Shown here: in pieces, positions 19,957 through 30,000 of the stretch | Layout: every line of letters begins with the position of its first letter | Position numbering within the stretch: position 1 is the first letter of the stretch | Origin: Porticoccus hydrocarbonoclasticus MCTG13d | GTDB taxonomy: Bacteria; Pseudomonadota; Gammaproteobacteria; Pseudomonadales; Porticoccaceae | Direction: 5' to 3' | Length of the DNA stretch: 64,000 bases | Assembly: GCF_000744735.1 (NCBI RefSeq) | Contig: NZ_JQMM01000001.1 | Location: forward strand, 1,054,001 to 1,118,000 | Notes under the pieces: model-generated | Seen by the model: only the letters and a program-made list of their open reading frames with translations | Databases searched by the model: none | Told to the model about the DNA's origin: nothing | Program-made: the position numbers and the translations under genes

Positions 19957-22900
19957 ATGCAGCTCAAGCGCATATTTGAGAAACCGGTAGATCGCACTAT
20001 AGAGGGCGTGATCAAGGCTGACGATGACGCCAGTCTGCGCCTCGAAATTGAGGAGTACGTGCTGACCAAGGAGGTCGAGGCTCGACTGGAGAGCTTCCTG
20101 GATGCCTACAATAACTTCGAGGGCGCCAACGGCGTATGGGTATCAGGCTTCTTTGGCTCAGGTAAATCCCACCTGCTCAAGATGTTGGCCCTTTTGCTGG
20201 AAAATCGGCTCATCGACGGTGCGGCAACCCTCGACCTGTTCCTGCCCAAGTGCAACGACAACGAGATCCTGCGCGGCGATCTCAAGCGCTCGGCTGCCAT
20301 TCCCTCCCGGAGCATTCTGTTCAATATCGATCAGAAAGCCGATGTCATCAGCAAAACCCAGATCGATGCATTGCTGGCAGTGTTCGTGAAAGTCTTCGAC
20401 GAAATGTGTGGCTACTATGGCAAGCATGGTCACATCGCTCAGTTTGAGCGAGACCTGGACAGCCGAAATCTGTATCAGCAGTTCCAGGACACCTATGAAA
20501 GCATCGCCGGCCGATCCTGGCAAAAAGGCCGGGAACAGGCGCTGCTTGAGGGCGCCAACATCGCTCGCGCCTATGCCCAGGTGACTGGAACCGATGAGGA
20601 GAACACCAAAGGCATTCTCGACAAGTATCGCGCCCAGTATCGGGTGTCCATTGAAGACTTTGCCGATCAGGTCAAAGCCTACATAGACCAGCAGGAGAGC
20701 GGATTCCGGCTCAACTTCTTCATCGATGAGGTGGGTCAGTACGTTGCCGACAACGTCAAACTGATGACCAACCTGCAAACCATTGCCGAGAGCCTGGCCA
20801 CAAAGTGCCGAGGACAGGCGTGGATCATCGTCACCGCTCAGGAGGATATGAGCAACGTCGTCGGGGAGATGAATCGTCAGCAGAGTAATGATTTCACCAA
20901 GATCCAGGCTCGTTTTGCCAATCGGATGAAGCTGACCAGCACCAACGTGGCGGAGGTAATCCAGAAGCGCCTGCTGCTCAAGAACGAAGAAGGCGTGGCC
21001 GTGCTGTCGGACATCTACCACCGCGAGATGAACAACTTCAAAACCCTGTTCGATTTCGCCGACGGGTCGGTGACCTTCAAAAACTACCGTGACCGGGAGC
21101 ACTTCATCCACAGCTACCCGTTTATCCCCTATCAGTTCGATCTGTTTCAGTCAGCGATCCAGAATCTGTCCCAGCACAATGCATTTGAGGGCCAACACAG
21201 CTCCGTAGGCGAGCGATCCATGCTGGGCGTCTTCCAACAGGTGGCCGTACATATTGGGGGCCACTCTATCGGCCAACTGGCTACCTTTGACCTCATGTTC
21301 GAGGGAATTCGCACCGCACTCAAATCCCATATTCAGAGTGCGATCCAGCAGGCTGAGCGTAACCTCGAAGATCCACTGGCTCTGCGCCTGCTCAAGGCTT
21401 TGTTCCTCGTCAAATATATCCGGGAGTTCAAGGCCAGCCACCACAACTTGTCCATCCTGGTGATGAACTGTTTCCAGTGCGATTTACCCAAATTGCGCAA
21501 GGAAGTAGAACAGGCTCTGAGCCTGCTCGAGCAGCAAACCTACATTCAGCGCAACGGCGGGCTTTACGAATACCTCACCGATCAGGAAAAGGACGTCGAG
21601 CAGGAGATCAAGAACACCTCGGTCGAGAACAGTGATGTCACCGCTGAACTTGAGAAAATCGTGTTCGACCAGATTATTCGGACACGCAAGATTCGCTACG
21701 AAGACAACGGCCAAGACTACATCTTCACCCGCAAACTCGACGACAAACATTTGGGGCGGGAATATGAGCTGGCCATCAACGTCATCACCCCTTTTCATGA
21801 GCACGCCGACAACGACGATATGCTCAGAACCCGCTCAACCTACGAGCGCAACGAACTGATGGTGGTCATGCCCAGTGATGACCGCATCATGCGCGACCTG
21901 CTGATGTACAAGCGCACAGAGAAGTACGTCGCCCAAAACACCTCCATGAATCAGCAGGAATCGATGCAGCGCATCCTGTCCGACAAGAGTGCCCAAAACC
22001 GTCAGCGTTATGCAGAACTGCAACAGCGTCTTCAAGTCCTTCTAGGCAAGGCCCGCCTGCTGGTCGGTGGCACCGAGCTGGATACCGGACGAGAAGACGC
22101 TCAGAATCGTATCACCAAGGGATTTTATGAACTGATAGCCCTCGCTTATCCCAATCTGCGCATGCTGCGCAATGTGGTGTACATCGAAGCGGACGTGGTG
22201 AAGTGCCTGAAGGAGTCTGCCAAGGGACTGATAGGCGCCGATACCACAACCCTGTCCGAAGCTGAGCAGGAAATGTTGGCCTTCATCCAGAGCAATCAGC
22301 GGGGCGGCGTCAGAACCACCATCAAGAGCCTGCTGGAGAAGTTCGAACGCGGCCCCTACGGCTGGTACTACGCCGCCATTCTCTACACCCTGGCGAGTCT
22401 GTGTGCCCGGGGCAAACTCGAAGCCCGCGCCGATGGCAACCTGTTGGAGGAGGATACCCTCGAAAGAGCCCTCCTCAACACCCATGGTCAGGGCAACGTG
22501 GTGCTGGAGCCCCAGGTGGAATTCAGTGCTTCACAGATTCGTGCCCTTAAGGAGTTTTACGAGGACTTCTTTGCCAGCCCAGTCAAGGCCAACGAGGCCA
22601 AGGCACTGGGGAGGGAAGTAAGCGAGGCTTTCAAGGCACTGATCAGCGACCAGCTCACACCACTGCAGGCCCAGGTTGACCAATATCCGTTACTTCAGGC
22701 GCTGCAACCGGTGGTTGAGCGACTGCGAGAGTTGGCTAGCAAACCCTACACCTGGTATCTCACTGAGCTGGTTCGGCAAGAGGGTGAGTTACTGGATTTG
22801 AAGGAAAGTGTCCTCGACCCGATCCAAAAATTTATGAGCGGCCCGCAAAAGCAAATCTACGAAAACACTCAGCGGCTGCTGCAGGAGCACGAGAGCAATC

Positions 22901-23520
22901 TGATGTATCTCGGCGGTGACACCGGCGCCACTTTACGCGCAGCTCTGGCCGATCCTGAGTGCTTCAAGGGCAACCGCATGCAGCAGGTAAAGGCGGATCT
23001 TGACAGCCTACAGGTTGAACTGGATCGCACCATTGATGCCGAGCTGATTCAGGCGAAAGATGCCTTTGCCTCCTTGCGCGGGCGCCTGAGTGGTATGTCC
23101 GAATTCTCTGCCCTGTCCCCAGATCAACAGTCCCTGCTCACCCGCACATTTGACGAGGCGGAGCAACGTATCGCCAGCCGCCGGCTAATTGCAGAGATTC
23201 GCGACGGCCTGCGCAATTTTGAAGACAACGACTATCCCCGGCTGTTGTCGCAGCTCGCTAATTGGGGCCAGCCACCCATGTCGGATCAATCGGAGCCGCC
23301 ATTTGATGAACCCCGGCAGCAGAATATCGGTGAGCCAACCGCTACGCCGCCCATCCCGACCAAAGCGCCGCAAACTGTGGAGTACGTCAATCGCAAGCGC
23401 ATCGATGTCCCCTTCGATAAGGCCTGGCTAGCCGATGAGGGCGATGTAGAGCGCTATTTAGAGGCGGTCAGAGAAGCACTGCTGACAGAAATCCGTTTGG
23501 GTAAAAGGATCCAGATATGA
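19957..23520 (+). CDS. brxC: BREX P-loop ATPase BrxC
   Basis: Large AAA+-like ATPase of type 1 BREX. 1187 residues from the ATG at 19957, which has GAGGA 7 bases upstream; the GTG at 19954 is the alternative. Visible: Walker A GFFGSGKSHLLKM (about 64-76), Walker B NFFIDEVGQYVAD, and a sensor-like strand AWIIVTAQEDM, then a long mostly helical C-terminal half. The family is thought to couple ATP hydrolysis to assembly with PglX and PglZ. Its stop overlaps the next gene by 4 bases (ATGA). The next gene is not pglX as in canonical loci but a helicase. Confidence 0.95.
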   Translation: MQLKRIFEKPVDRTIEGVIKADDDASLRLEIEEYVLTKEVEARLESFLDAYNNFEGANGVWVSGFFGSGKSHLLKMLALLLENRLIDGAATLDLFLPKCNDNEILRGDLKRSAAIPSRSILFNIDQKADVISKTQIDALLAVFVKVFDEMCGYYGKHGHIAQFERDLDSRNLYQQFQDTYESIAGRSWQKGREQALLEGANIARAYAQVTGTDEENTKGILDKYRAQYRVSIEDFADQVKAYIDQQESGFRLNFFIDEVGQYVADNVKLMTNLQTIAESLATKCRGQAWIIVTAQEDMSNVVGEMNRQQSNDFTKIQARFANRMKLTSTNVAEVIQKRLLLKNEEGVAVLSDIYHREMNNFKTLFDFADGSVTFKNYRDREHFIHSYPFIPYQFDLFQSAIQNLSQHNAFEGQHSSVGERSMLGVFQQVAVHIGGHSIGQLATFDLMFEGIRTALKSHIQSAIQQAERNLEDPLALRLLKALFLVKYIREFKASHHNLSILVMNCFQCDLPKLRKEVEQALSLLEQQTYIQRNGGLYEYLTDQEKDVEQEIKNTSVENSDVTAELEKIVFDQIIRTRKIRYEDNGQDYIFTRKLDDKHLGREYELAINVITPFHEHADNDDMLRTRSTYERNELMVVMPSDDRIMRDLLMYKRTEKYVAQNTSMNQQESMQRILSDKSAQNRQRYAELQQRLQVLLGKARLLVGGTELDTGREDAQNRITKGFYELIALAYPNLRMLRNVVYIEADVVKCLKESAKGLIGADTTTLSEAEQEMLAFIQSNQRGGVRTTIKSLLEKFERGPYGWYYAAILYTLASLCARGKLEARADGNLLEEDTLERALLNTHGQGNVVLEPQVEFSASQIRALKEFYEDFFASPVKANEAKALGREVSEAFKALISDQLTPLQAQVDQYPLLQALQPVVERLRELASKPYTWYLTELVRQEGELLDLKESVLDPIQKFMSGPQKQIYENTQRLLQEHESNLMYLGGDTGATLRAALADPECFKGNRMQQVKADLDSLQVELDRTIDAELIQAKDAFASLRGRLSGMSEFSALSPDQQSLLTRTFDEAEQRIASRRLIAEIRDGLRNFEDNDYPRLLSQLANWGQPPMSDQSEPPFDEPRQQNIGEPTATPPIPTKAPQTVEYVNRKRIDVPFDKAWLADEGDVERYLEAVREALLTEIRLGKRIQI

Positions 23521-25616
23521 GCCGAATGGAGGCTGAGGCGCTTTTGCGCACCGCGCTCGGCAACCCCCATGCGGAATTCCGCGATGGCCAGTGGGAGGCC
23601 ATCGATGCTCTAGTTACCCAACGCAAGAAGCTGCTGGTGGTCCAGCGCACCGGCTGGGGTAAAAGCTCGGTGTACTTTGTCGCCACTCGGCTGCAGCGAG
23701 ACCGGGGATTCGGCCCCACCATTATCGTGTCGCCGCTGCTGGCCCTGATGCGCAACCAGATCGAAGCAGCGGATCGGCTAGGGATTCGCGCCATCACCAT
23801 GAACTCGACCAACCGGGAGCAGAATGGGGAGCTTACCCGACGGGTGCTCAACAACGAGGTGGATTGCCTGCTGATCTCACCCGAGCGGCTTGCTAACGAT
23901 GAGTTCGCCGAAACGGTACTGCAGCCTATTGCCGACAATATAGGCCTGTTGGTGGTGGACGAAGCCCACTGTATCTCCGACTGGGGCCACGATTTCAGGC
24001 CCGATTACCGACGTCTGCTCAATGTTCTGCGCCAGTTACCGCTCAATATGCCGGTTCTGGCCACCACTGCCACTGCTAATGATCGCGTCATCAACGACGT
24101 GGTGCAGCAGCTGGGCAATATCGAGGTCATGCGCGGATCGCTGGTGCGCGAAAGTCTTGCACTGCAAAACATCACCTTGCCGGATCAGGCCAGTCGTCTT
24201 GCTTGGCTGACAGACGCAATTCCCACTATTGAAGGCGCCGGCATCGTTTATGTGCTCACCAAGCGGGATGCGGAACAGGTCAGGAATTGGCTGGTCAGCC
24301 AAGGCATTGACGCCCAAGCCTACTACAGTGGCATAGAGCACCCTGACTTCCCCACATCCAATACCTATCGCGAGCATCTTGAAGACCTGCTGCTCAGCAA
24401 CCGCCTAAAGGTACTGGTGGCCACCACCGCGCTGGGCATGGGTTACGACAAGCCGGACCTCAGCTTTGTTATCCACTATCAAGCGCCAGGCTCTATAGTA
24501 GGCTACTACCAGCAAGTGGGCCGTGCCGGACGCGGCATCGATGACTCTTTTGGTATCTTGCTGTCCGGAGAAGAGGACGAGCGCATCCACGACTACTTCC
24601 GCCGCTCCGCCTTTCCCGACGAGACGGAGGTGAATCAAATTTTGGCTCTACTGGAAGACCACGATGGTCTCTCGGTCCCAAATATTCAGCAATATCTCAA
24701 TCTCCGCCAAGGCCAAATCGAGAAGGTACTGAAGTACCTCAGTGTAGAAAGTCCCTCCCCTGTCATTAAGGATCGTTCTCGGTGGCTGCGGACACCTGTG
24801 TCCTTCCAGCTGGATCGCGAGCGCATCGCCCGCCTAACCGCCCAGCGAGAAGTGGAATGGCAGGAGGTGCAGGGCTACATCAATGCCGATGGCTGCCTGA
24901 TGGAATACCTCCGCCAGTCGCTCGACGACCCTGAAGCCGAACCCTGCGGTCAGTGCGCCAATTGTCTGGAAAAACCCATTTTTTCCACCGCGGTCGATCG
25001 CCAGAAGGTCGTCGAGGCAGCTCGTTTTCTCAGGCACTCTGAACTGGTCATCAGCCCCAAAAAACAGGTGGCGGCCAATGCCTTCCCGGTGTATGGCTTT
25101 CGCGGCAATCTTCTTCCCGAGTTGCTCGCTGCCGAAGGGCGTATCCTCAGTCGCTGGGGCGATGGCGGCTGGGGAGGTCTGGTAGAAGACGACAAGCACG
25201 GGGGCCATTTCCGCGATGAGCTGGTGGATGCTGTCATCGAGATGATCCGACAGCGGTGGCAGCCTGCACCAGCCCCGGAGTGGGTCACCTGCGTACCTTC
25301 CTTGAACCACACGAACCTGGTTCCTGACTTTGCCCAGCGCCTTGCCGCCAGGTTGGGTCTGCCCTTTGTACCAGCAGCCATTGCCAAAGTCCGCGCCAAT
25401 CAGCCACAGAAATTGCAAAATAATCGGTATCACCAATGCAGCAATCTGGACGGTGTGTTTGCAGTGGACCACTCGATTCCCTCCGGCCCCGTTTTACTGG
25501 TGGACGACGTGGTGGACTCCGGCTGGACCATGACCGTCCTCGCGGCGTTACTGCGTCGCAACGGATGTGGCAATGTCTATCCCGTGGCTCTAGCTTCATC
25601 CAGTACGAGCGATTGA
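23517..25616 (+). CDS. RecQ-type helicase fused to phosphoribosyltransferase-like domain
   Basis: 699-residue superfamily 2 DNA helicase inside the BREX operon. Seen in order: RecQ motif 0 FRDGQ (21-25), Walker A RTGWGKS (44-50), DEAH box (148-151) with the RecQ aromatic loop HCISDWGHDFRPDY, motif V/VI region TALGMGYDKPDL and YYQQVGRAGRG, and a RecQ-like zinc cluster of four cysteines ending PCGQCANCLE. The last ~110 residues carry a PRPP-loop signature, VLLVDDVVDSGWT, typical of type I phosphoribosyltransferases and of ComF. It overlaps brxC by 4 bases, and a DprA-like gene starts 3 bases after its stop. It probably unwinds or remodels DNA during BREX action; what the PRTase-like domain binds is unknown. 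Confidence 0.9.
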   Translation: MSRMEAEALLRTALGNPHAEFRDGQWEAIDALVTQRKKLLVVQRTGWGKSSVYFVATRLQRDRGFGPTIIVSPLLALMRNQIEAADRLGIRAITMNSTNREQNGELTRRVLNNEVDCLLISPERLANDEFAETVLQPIADNIGLLVVDEAHCISDWGHDFRPDYRRLLNVLRQLPLNMPVLATTATANDRVINDVVQQLGNIEVMRGSLVRESLALQNITLPDQASRLAWLTDAIPTIEGAGIVYVLTKRDAEQVRNWLVSQGIDAQAYYSGIEHPDFPTSNTYREHLEDLLLSNRLKVLVATTALGMGYDKPDLSFVIHYQAPGSIVGYYQQVGRAGRGIDDSFGILLSGEEDERIHDYFRRSAFPDETEVNQILALLEDHDGLSVPNIQQYLNLRQGQIEKVLKYLSVESPSPVIKDRSRWLRTPVSFQLDRERIARLTAQREVEWQEVQGYINADGCLMEYLRQSLDDPEAEPCGQCANCLEKPIFSTAVDRQKVVEAARFLRHSELVISPKKQVAANAFPVYGFRGNLLPELLAAEGRILSRWGDGGWGGLVEDDKHGGHFRDELVDAVIEMIRQRWQPAPAPEWVTCVPSLNHTNLVPDFAQRLAARLGLPFVPAAIAKVRANQPQKLQNNRYHQCSNLDGVFAVDHSIPSGPVLLVDDVVDSGWTMTVLAALLRRNGCGNVYPVALASSSTSD

Positions 25617-25619
25617 CCA

Positions 25620-27047
25620 ATGCTTTCACCCAATACTCAGGCGATACTCCTGCTCACTGGCCACTTTTCCAAAGCTGGCAACGAGGATGTACGACCACTG
25701 ACAAATAGGGAGTGGGGCCAATTCGCCCTCTGGCTCAAGGAGCAAGGGCTAACCCCGGAAAAGTTACTGGACAGCAATCCGGAAGCACTGCTGGCGCACT
25801 GGCCGGATAGTAAAATCACCACCGGCCGGTTGCTGCAGCTGCTCAATCGCGGTTCCGCCCTCGCCCTCGCAGTAGAGAAATGGCTGCGTTCAGGCCTCTG
25901 GATTATCACCCGCTCCGATGGGGACTACCCTCAGCGGCTCAAGATGCACCTGAAAACCGATTCGCCGCCCGTCCTCTTTGGCTGCGGCAACCGTAGCCTG
26001 CTCAACCGGGGAGGTATCGCCGTGGTGGGCTCCCGCAAGGCCAATGATGACGACCTCGCCTACAGCCGTCAGCTGGGCCAGTTAGTGGCGGCCCAAGGCT
26101 ATTCCATCGTGTCGGGGGGCGCCCGCGGTATCGATGAATTCGCTATGCTTGGATCGCTAGAGGCCGAGGGCACAGTGATCGGCGTCATGGCCGACAGCCT
26201 CTTGCGGGCAGCGTCTTCCTCCAAATATCGCCGCCACCTCGTCAACAACAATCTGGTATTGATTTCGCCCTTTTACCCGGAAGCAGGGTTCAACCCCGGC
26301 AACGCCATGCAGCGCAACAAGTACATTTATTGCCTGGCCGATGTTGCCGTAGCCGTCCATTCAGGCACCTCCGGTGGTACCTGGAACGGCGTAGTGGAAA
26401 ACCTCAAAAAGGGCTGGGTGCCCATGTGGGTAAAGCCCAGCGATGACGCCACTGCCGGTAACAGCCTGCTGGTCAAACAGGGGGCTCGCTACCTTTCGGA
26501 ACCACTTGACCAGCTCGATTTAAATGTCTTTATCACTTCCACATCAACCCCAGTAGCTGAGCCTAAGGGCGACCTGTTTGGCCAGTCGGCTACCAACATC
26601 AGCGAGCCTCAGGTATCACCATTCACCCCCGAGCCTGGACGCGAGCAAAAAGATACCGAGCAAGAACAGCCGCCTGCCTGGACTGAGACATCAGAACTTG
26701 AACCAAAGCCAACATCTGACGAACCGCAATCGGTACCTGAGCCTGAACTGGGCTCAACAGCTGAGTCAGAGCCTCAATTGACGCCGGTTGTAAGGCCCGA
26801 GGAGAAAACCAACCCCAATCTATCCGACTTGGGATTCTACGACCTATTTCTGGCAAAACTGGCAAGCTGGTGTACCAGTAAAGCGTTGAGTGTGGAACAA
26901 CTCCAGGAATTGTCTGGCCTGCACAAAAGCCAGCTCACTGGCTGGTTGAAACAGGCAGTGGACGAAGGCCATATCACCAAACTCAGCCGTCCGGTGCGCT
27001 ATCGTTGCCAGACCGCACAACAAAATGACATGTTCAAGGACAAGTAA
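25620..27047 (+). CDS. DprA-like DNA-processing protein
   Basis: 475 residues. DprA loads RecA on incoming single-stranded DNA in transformation; this homologue lies in a phage-defence operon. N-terminal helical part (about 1-125), then the DprA/Smf Rossmann domain (about 135-285) with AVVGSRKANDDDLAYSRQLG, SIVSGGARGIDEFAM and DVAVAVHSGTSGGTWNG. Next comes a low-complexity Glu/Pro/Thr linker (about 310-395), then a winged helix (LSVEQLQELSGLHKSQLTGWLKQ begins about 420). The linker is much longer than in competence DprA. It starts 3 bases after the helicase and ends 6 bases before pglX, so it is co-translated with BREX. It is likely a single-strand DNA sensor or loader paired with the helicase; this is inferred. 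Confidence 0.88.
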   Translation: MLSPNTQAILLLTGHFSKAGNEDVRPLTNREWGQFALWLKEQGLTPEKLLDSNPEALLAHWPDSKITTGRLLQLLNRGSALALAVEKWLRSGLWIITRSDGDYPQRLKMHLKTDSPPVLFGCGNRSLLNRGGIAVVGSRKANDDDLAYSRQLGQLVAAQGYSIVSGGARGIDEFAMLGSLEAEGTVIGVMADSLLRAASSSKYRRHLVNNNLVLISPFYPEAGFNPGNAMQRNKYIYCLADVAVAVHSGTSGGTWNGVVENLKKGWVPMWVKPSDDATAGNSLLVKQGARYLSEPLDQLDLNVFITSTSTPVAEPKGDLFGQSATNISEPQVSPFTPEPGREQKDTEQEQPPAWTETSELEPKPTSDEPQSVPEPELGSTAESEPQLTPVVRPEEKTNPNLSDLGFYDLFLAKLASWCTSKALSVEQLQELSGLHKSQLTGWLKQAVDEGHITKLSRPVRYRCQTAQQNDMFKDK

Positions 27048-27053
27048 CACCCC

Positions 27054-30000
27054 ATGGAAACCGCCAAGCTCAAGAAATTTGCCCAGTACGCCCGCCGCAA
27101 CCTGATCGAGCAGGTATCGATCCGACTCAAACAGGTGACTGCACACGAAAGCAGCGCCAGCCGGGAGCACCCCGCTGCTCTCAAGAAACTGCACGAGGCT
27201 ATCAAAGAGATTGGTGAGGACGAGGTCATCGAACAGGTGGCCTACATCTGGTTCAACCGCTTCTGCGCCCTGCGCTTCATGGATGTGAACCGCTACACCC
27301 GCATCGGCGTGGTGTCGCCCGCCGAAGGACAGTTCCAGCCCGAGATTTTGGCCGAGGCCAAGATGGGGCACATTGACGACAAGATGGTGCCCGACAGCTC
27401 TTCATCTCAAAGTAAGCGGCAGCAGATCTTCGCTCTGCTCGACGGCAAAGCACCCAGCCGCGACCCGCAGGGCGAGGCGTACCGCCTGCTGGTGGTGGCC
27501 GCCTGCAACTTCTGGAACAAGGCGATGCCGTTCCTGTTTCAGCGCATCGATGACTACACCGAGCTGCTGATGCCCGATGACCTGCTCTCGGGCAACTCCA
27601 TCCTCGCCTATACCCGCGAAGCAATGACGCCGGATGCCTGCGAGGATGTCGAGGTAATTGGCTGGCTCTACCAGTTCTACATCTCCGAGAAGAAGGACGA
27701 GGTGTTCGACGGCCTGAAGAAGAACAAGAAAATCACGCCCGAGAACATCCCAGCCGCCACCCAGCTTTTTACCCCGCATTGGATCGTGCGCTACCTGGTG
27801 GAAAACTCCCTCGGCCGCCTGTGGCTGCTCAACCGTCCCGGCTCGAAGCTGGCCCTACAGATGGATTACTATATCAAGCCAGCGCCTGCGGCGGATGGTA
27901 AAGAGCAGGCCGAAACGGACTTCCTGCGCATCGCCAAGCCGGAAGAGATCAAGATCTGCGACCCGGCATGTGGCTCCGGCCACATGCTCACCTATGCCTT
28001 TGACCTGCTCTACGCCATCTACGAGGAGGAAGGCTACGAGCCCGCCGAGATTCCGGAGAAAATCCTCACGAATAACCTCTACGGCATCGAGATCGACGAA
28101 CGTGCCGGGGAGCTGGCCGCCTTTGCCCTGACCATGAAGGCCCGCGCCAAACAGCGCCGGTTCTTCAACAAGGGCGTCAAGCCGAACATCTGCGTGCTGG
28201 AGAATGTCCACTTCGACGAGGGCGAGATGAAGAACTACATGGACTTTGTCGGGCGCGACCTGTTCACCGTGCCGCTGCAAACCACCCTGCGACAGTTCGA
28301 AGAGGCCGACAACTTCGGTTCACTGATCCGCCCGGATGTCACCGACGTGGACGGCATGCTCAGGATTCTGGAGTCAAAGAACGTCTCCGGGCAGTTGTTT
28401 ATCAGCATGACTCACCAGAAGGTGCTGCAAGCCCTGCGGCAGGCCGATTACCTGAGTCCCCAATACCATGTGGTGATTGCCAATCCGCCGTATATGGGTG
28501 GCAAAGGGATGAATGGGCGGTTGGCGGCGTGGCTTAAGGACAACTACGAGGATGTAAAGTCAGATTTATTCTCTGCCTTTATCGTTCGCAACACTGAGAT
28601 GACGCTGCCAAGTGGCCAGCTCGGGTTCATGTCACCCTTTGTGTGGATGTTTATCTCCTCCTACGAAAAGCTTCGCAGCTTTTTGATTAACCAGAAGACC
28701 ATTACGTCACTGGTTCAGTTAGAGTATTCAGGTTTCGATGGTGCTACCGTGCCGATTTGCACATTCACTGTTGAGAATGCTCATCGCCCGGATTTCAAAG
28801 GTGGCTATGTCAGACTTTCCGATTTTCGTGGCTCAGAAAACCAAGGCCCGAAAACGCTGGAGGCTATTAAGAATTCTGATTGCGGCTGGTTCTATCGTGC
28901 ATCGGCGTCGGATTTTAGAAAAATCCCCGGAAGTCCTATTGCGTACAATTTGGGGCGAGCAACTTACGAGGCATATTCGTTACATCCCAAAATAGATGAG
29001 TTTGGAGAAACAGGATCAGGACTTCAAACAAGCGATAACAATCGATTTCTGCGGCAATGGTTTGAAGTGGATTACCCAAACATTGAATTTAGAGCGCATG
29101 ATCCTTCCACTGCAAAAAACAGCTTATGCAAATGGTTTCCACACAAAAAAGGCGGCCCCTATCGTAAATGGTACGGAAATAATGATTTTGTGTTGAATTG
29201 GGGTAATGGCGGCTCAGAATTGTATGAATTCGCTAGCAACTTGTATGGCTCACCTACGAGGATCATAAAAAATACTCACAGGTACTATCAAAGAGCAATT
29301 ACGTGGTCACATACGACCAGCTCTCATTTCAGTGCTAGGGTACTTGAAGAAGGATTTATTTTTAACGTCGAAGCGCCATCCTTGTTTGGTGTCGAAGAAG
29401 AGCTATTTTTACCATACCTATGTTCTGTTGTCGGAATTCGCTTTATAGAACTCGCGAATCCTACATTGCACTTTGTATCGAATAGTGTTGGCGAACTTCC
29501 TTTCGCTTACGACACCGTAAAGACTCAGCGGGAAGCGTTAAAAACAATCTGCGATGATTCTGTAAAGCATTCTAAGTCCGATTGGAGTGCCTACGAAACA
29601 TCCTGGGACTTCACCGGCACGCCATTGCTTAACCCTGACCATCGCCAGCCAACCCTAAAAGCCACCTATCAGAAGCTCCGCGCCAACTGGCGTGAGATGA
29701 CGATAGAGATGCAGCGGCTGGAGCAAGAAAACAACCGCATCTTTATTGACGCCTACGGTCTGGAGGATGAGCTGGATGAAAAGGTTGACCTCAACGAAAT
29801 CACCCTGACCTGCAACCCGCACTACCGCTACGGCAACGACAAGAGCGAGGACGAGCTGGAGGCGCTGCTGCTGGCCGACACCATGCGCGAGCTGATTTCC
29901 TATGCGGTGGGCTGCATGTTCGGCCGCTATGCGTTGGACAAGCCAGGGCTGATTCTGGCCAACCAGGGCGAGACCATAGAGGACTACCTGAAGCGGGTTC

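Noticed and set aside
20158-21111. 317-codon minus-strand open frame inside brxC
   Set aside because: A shadow of the GC-rich brxC coding strand; antisense to Walker A and B motifs.
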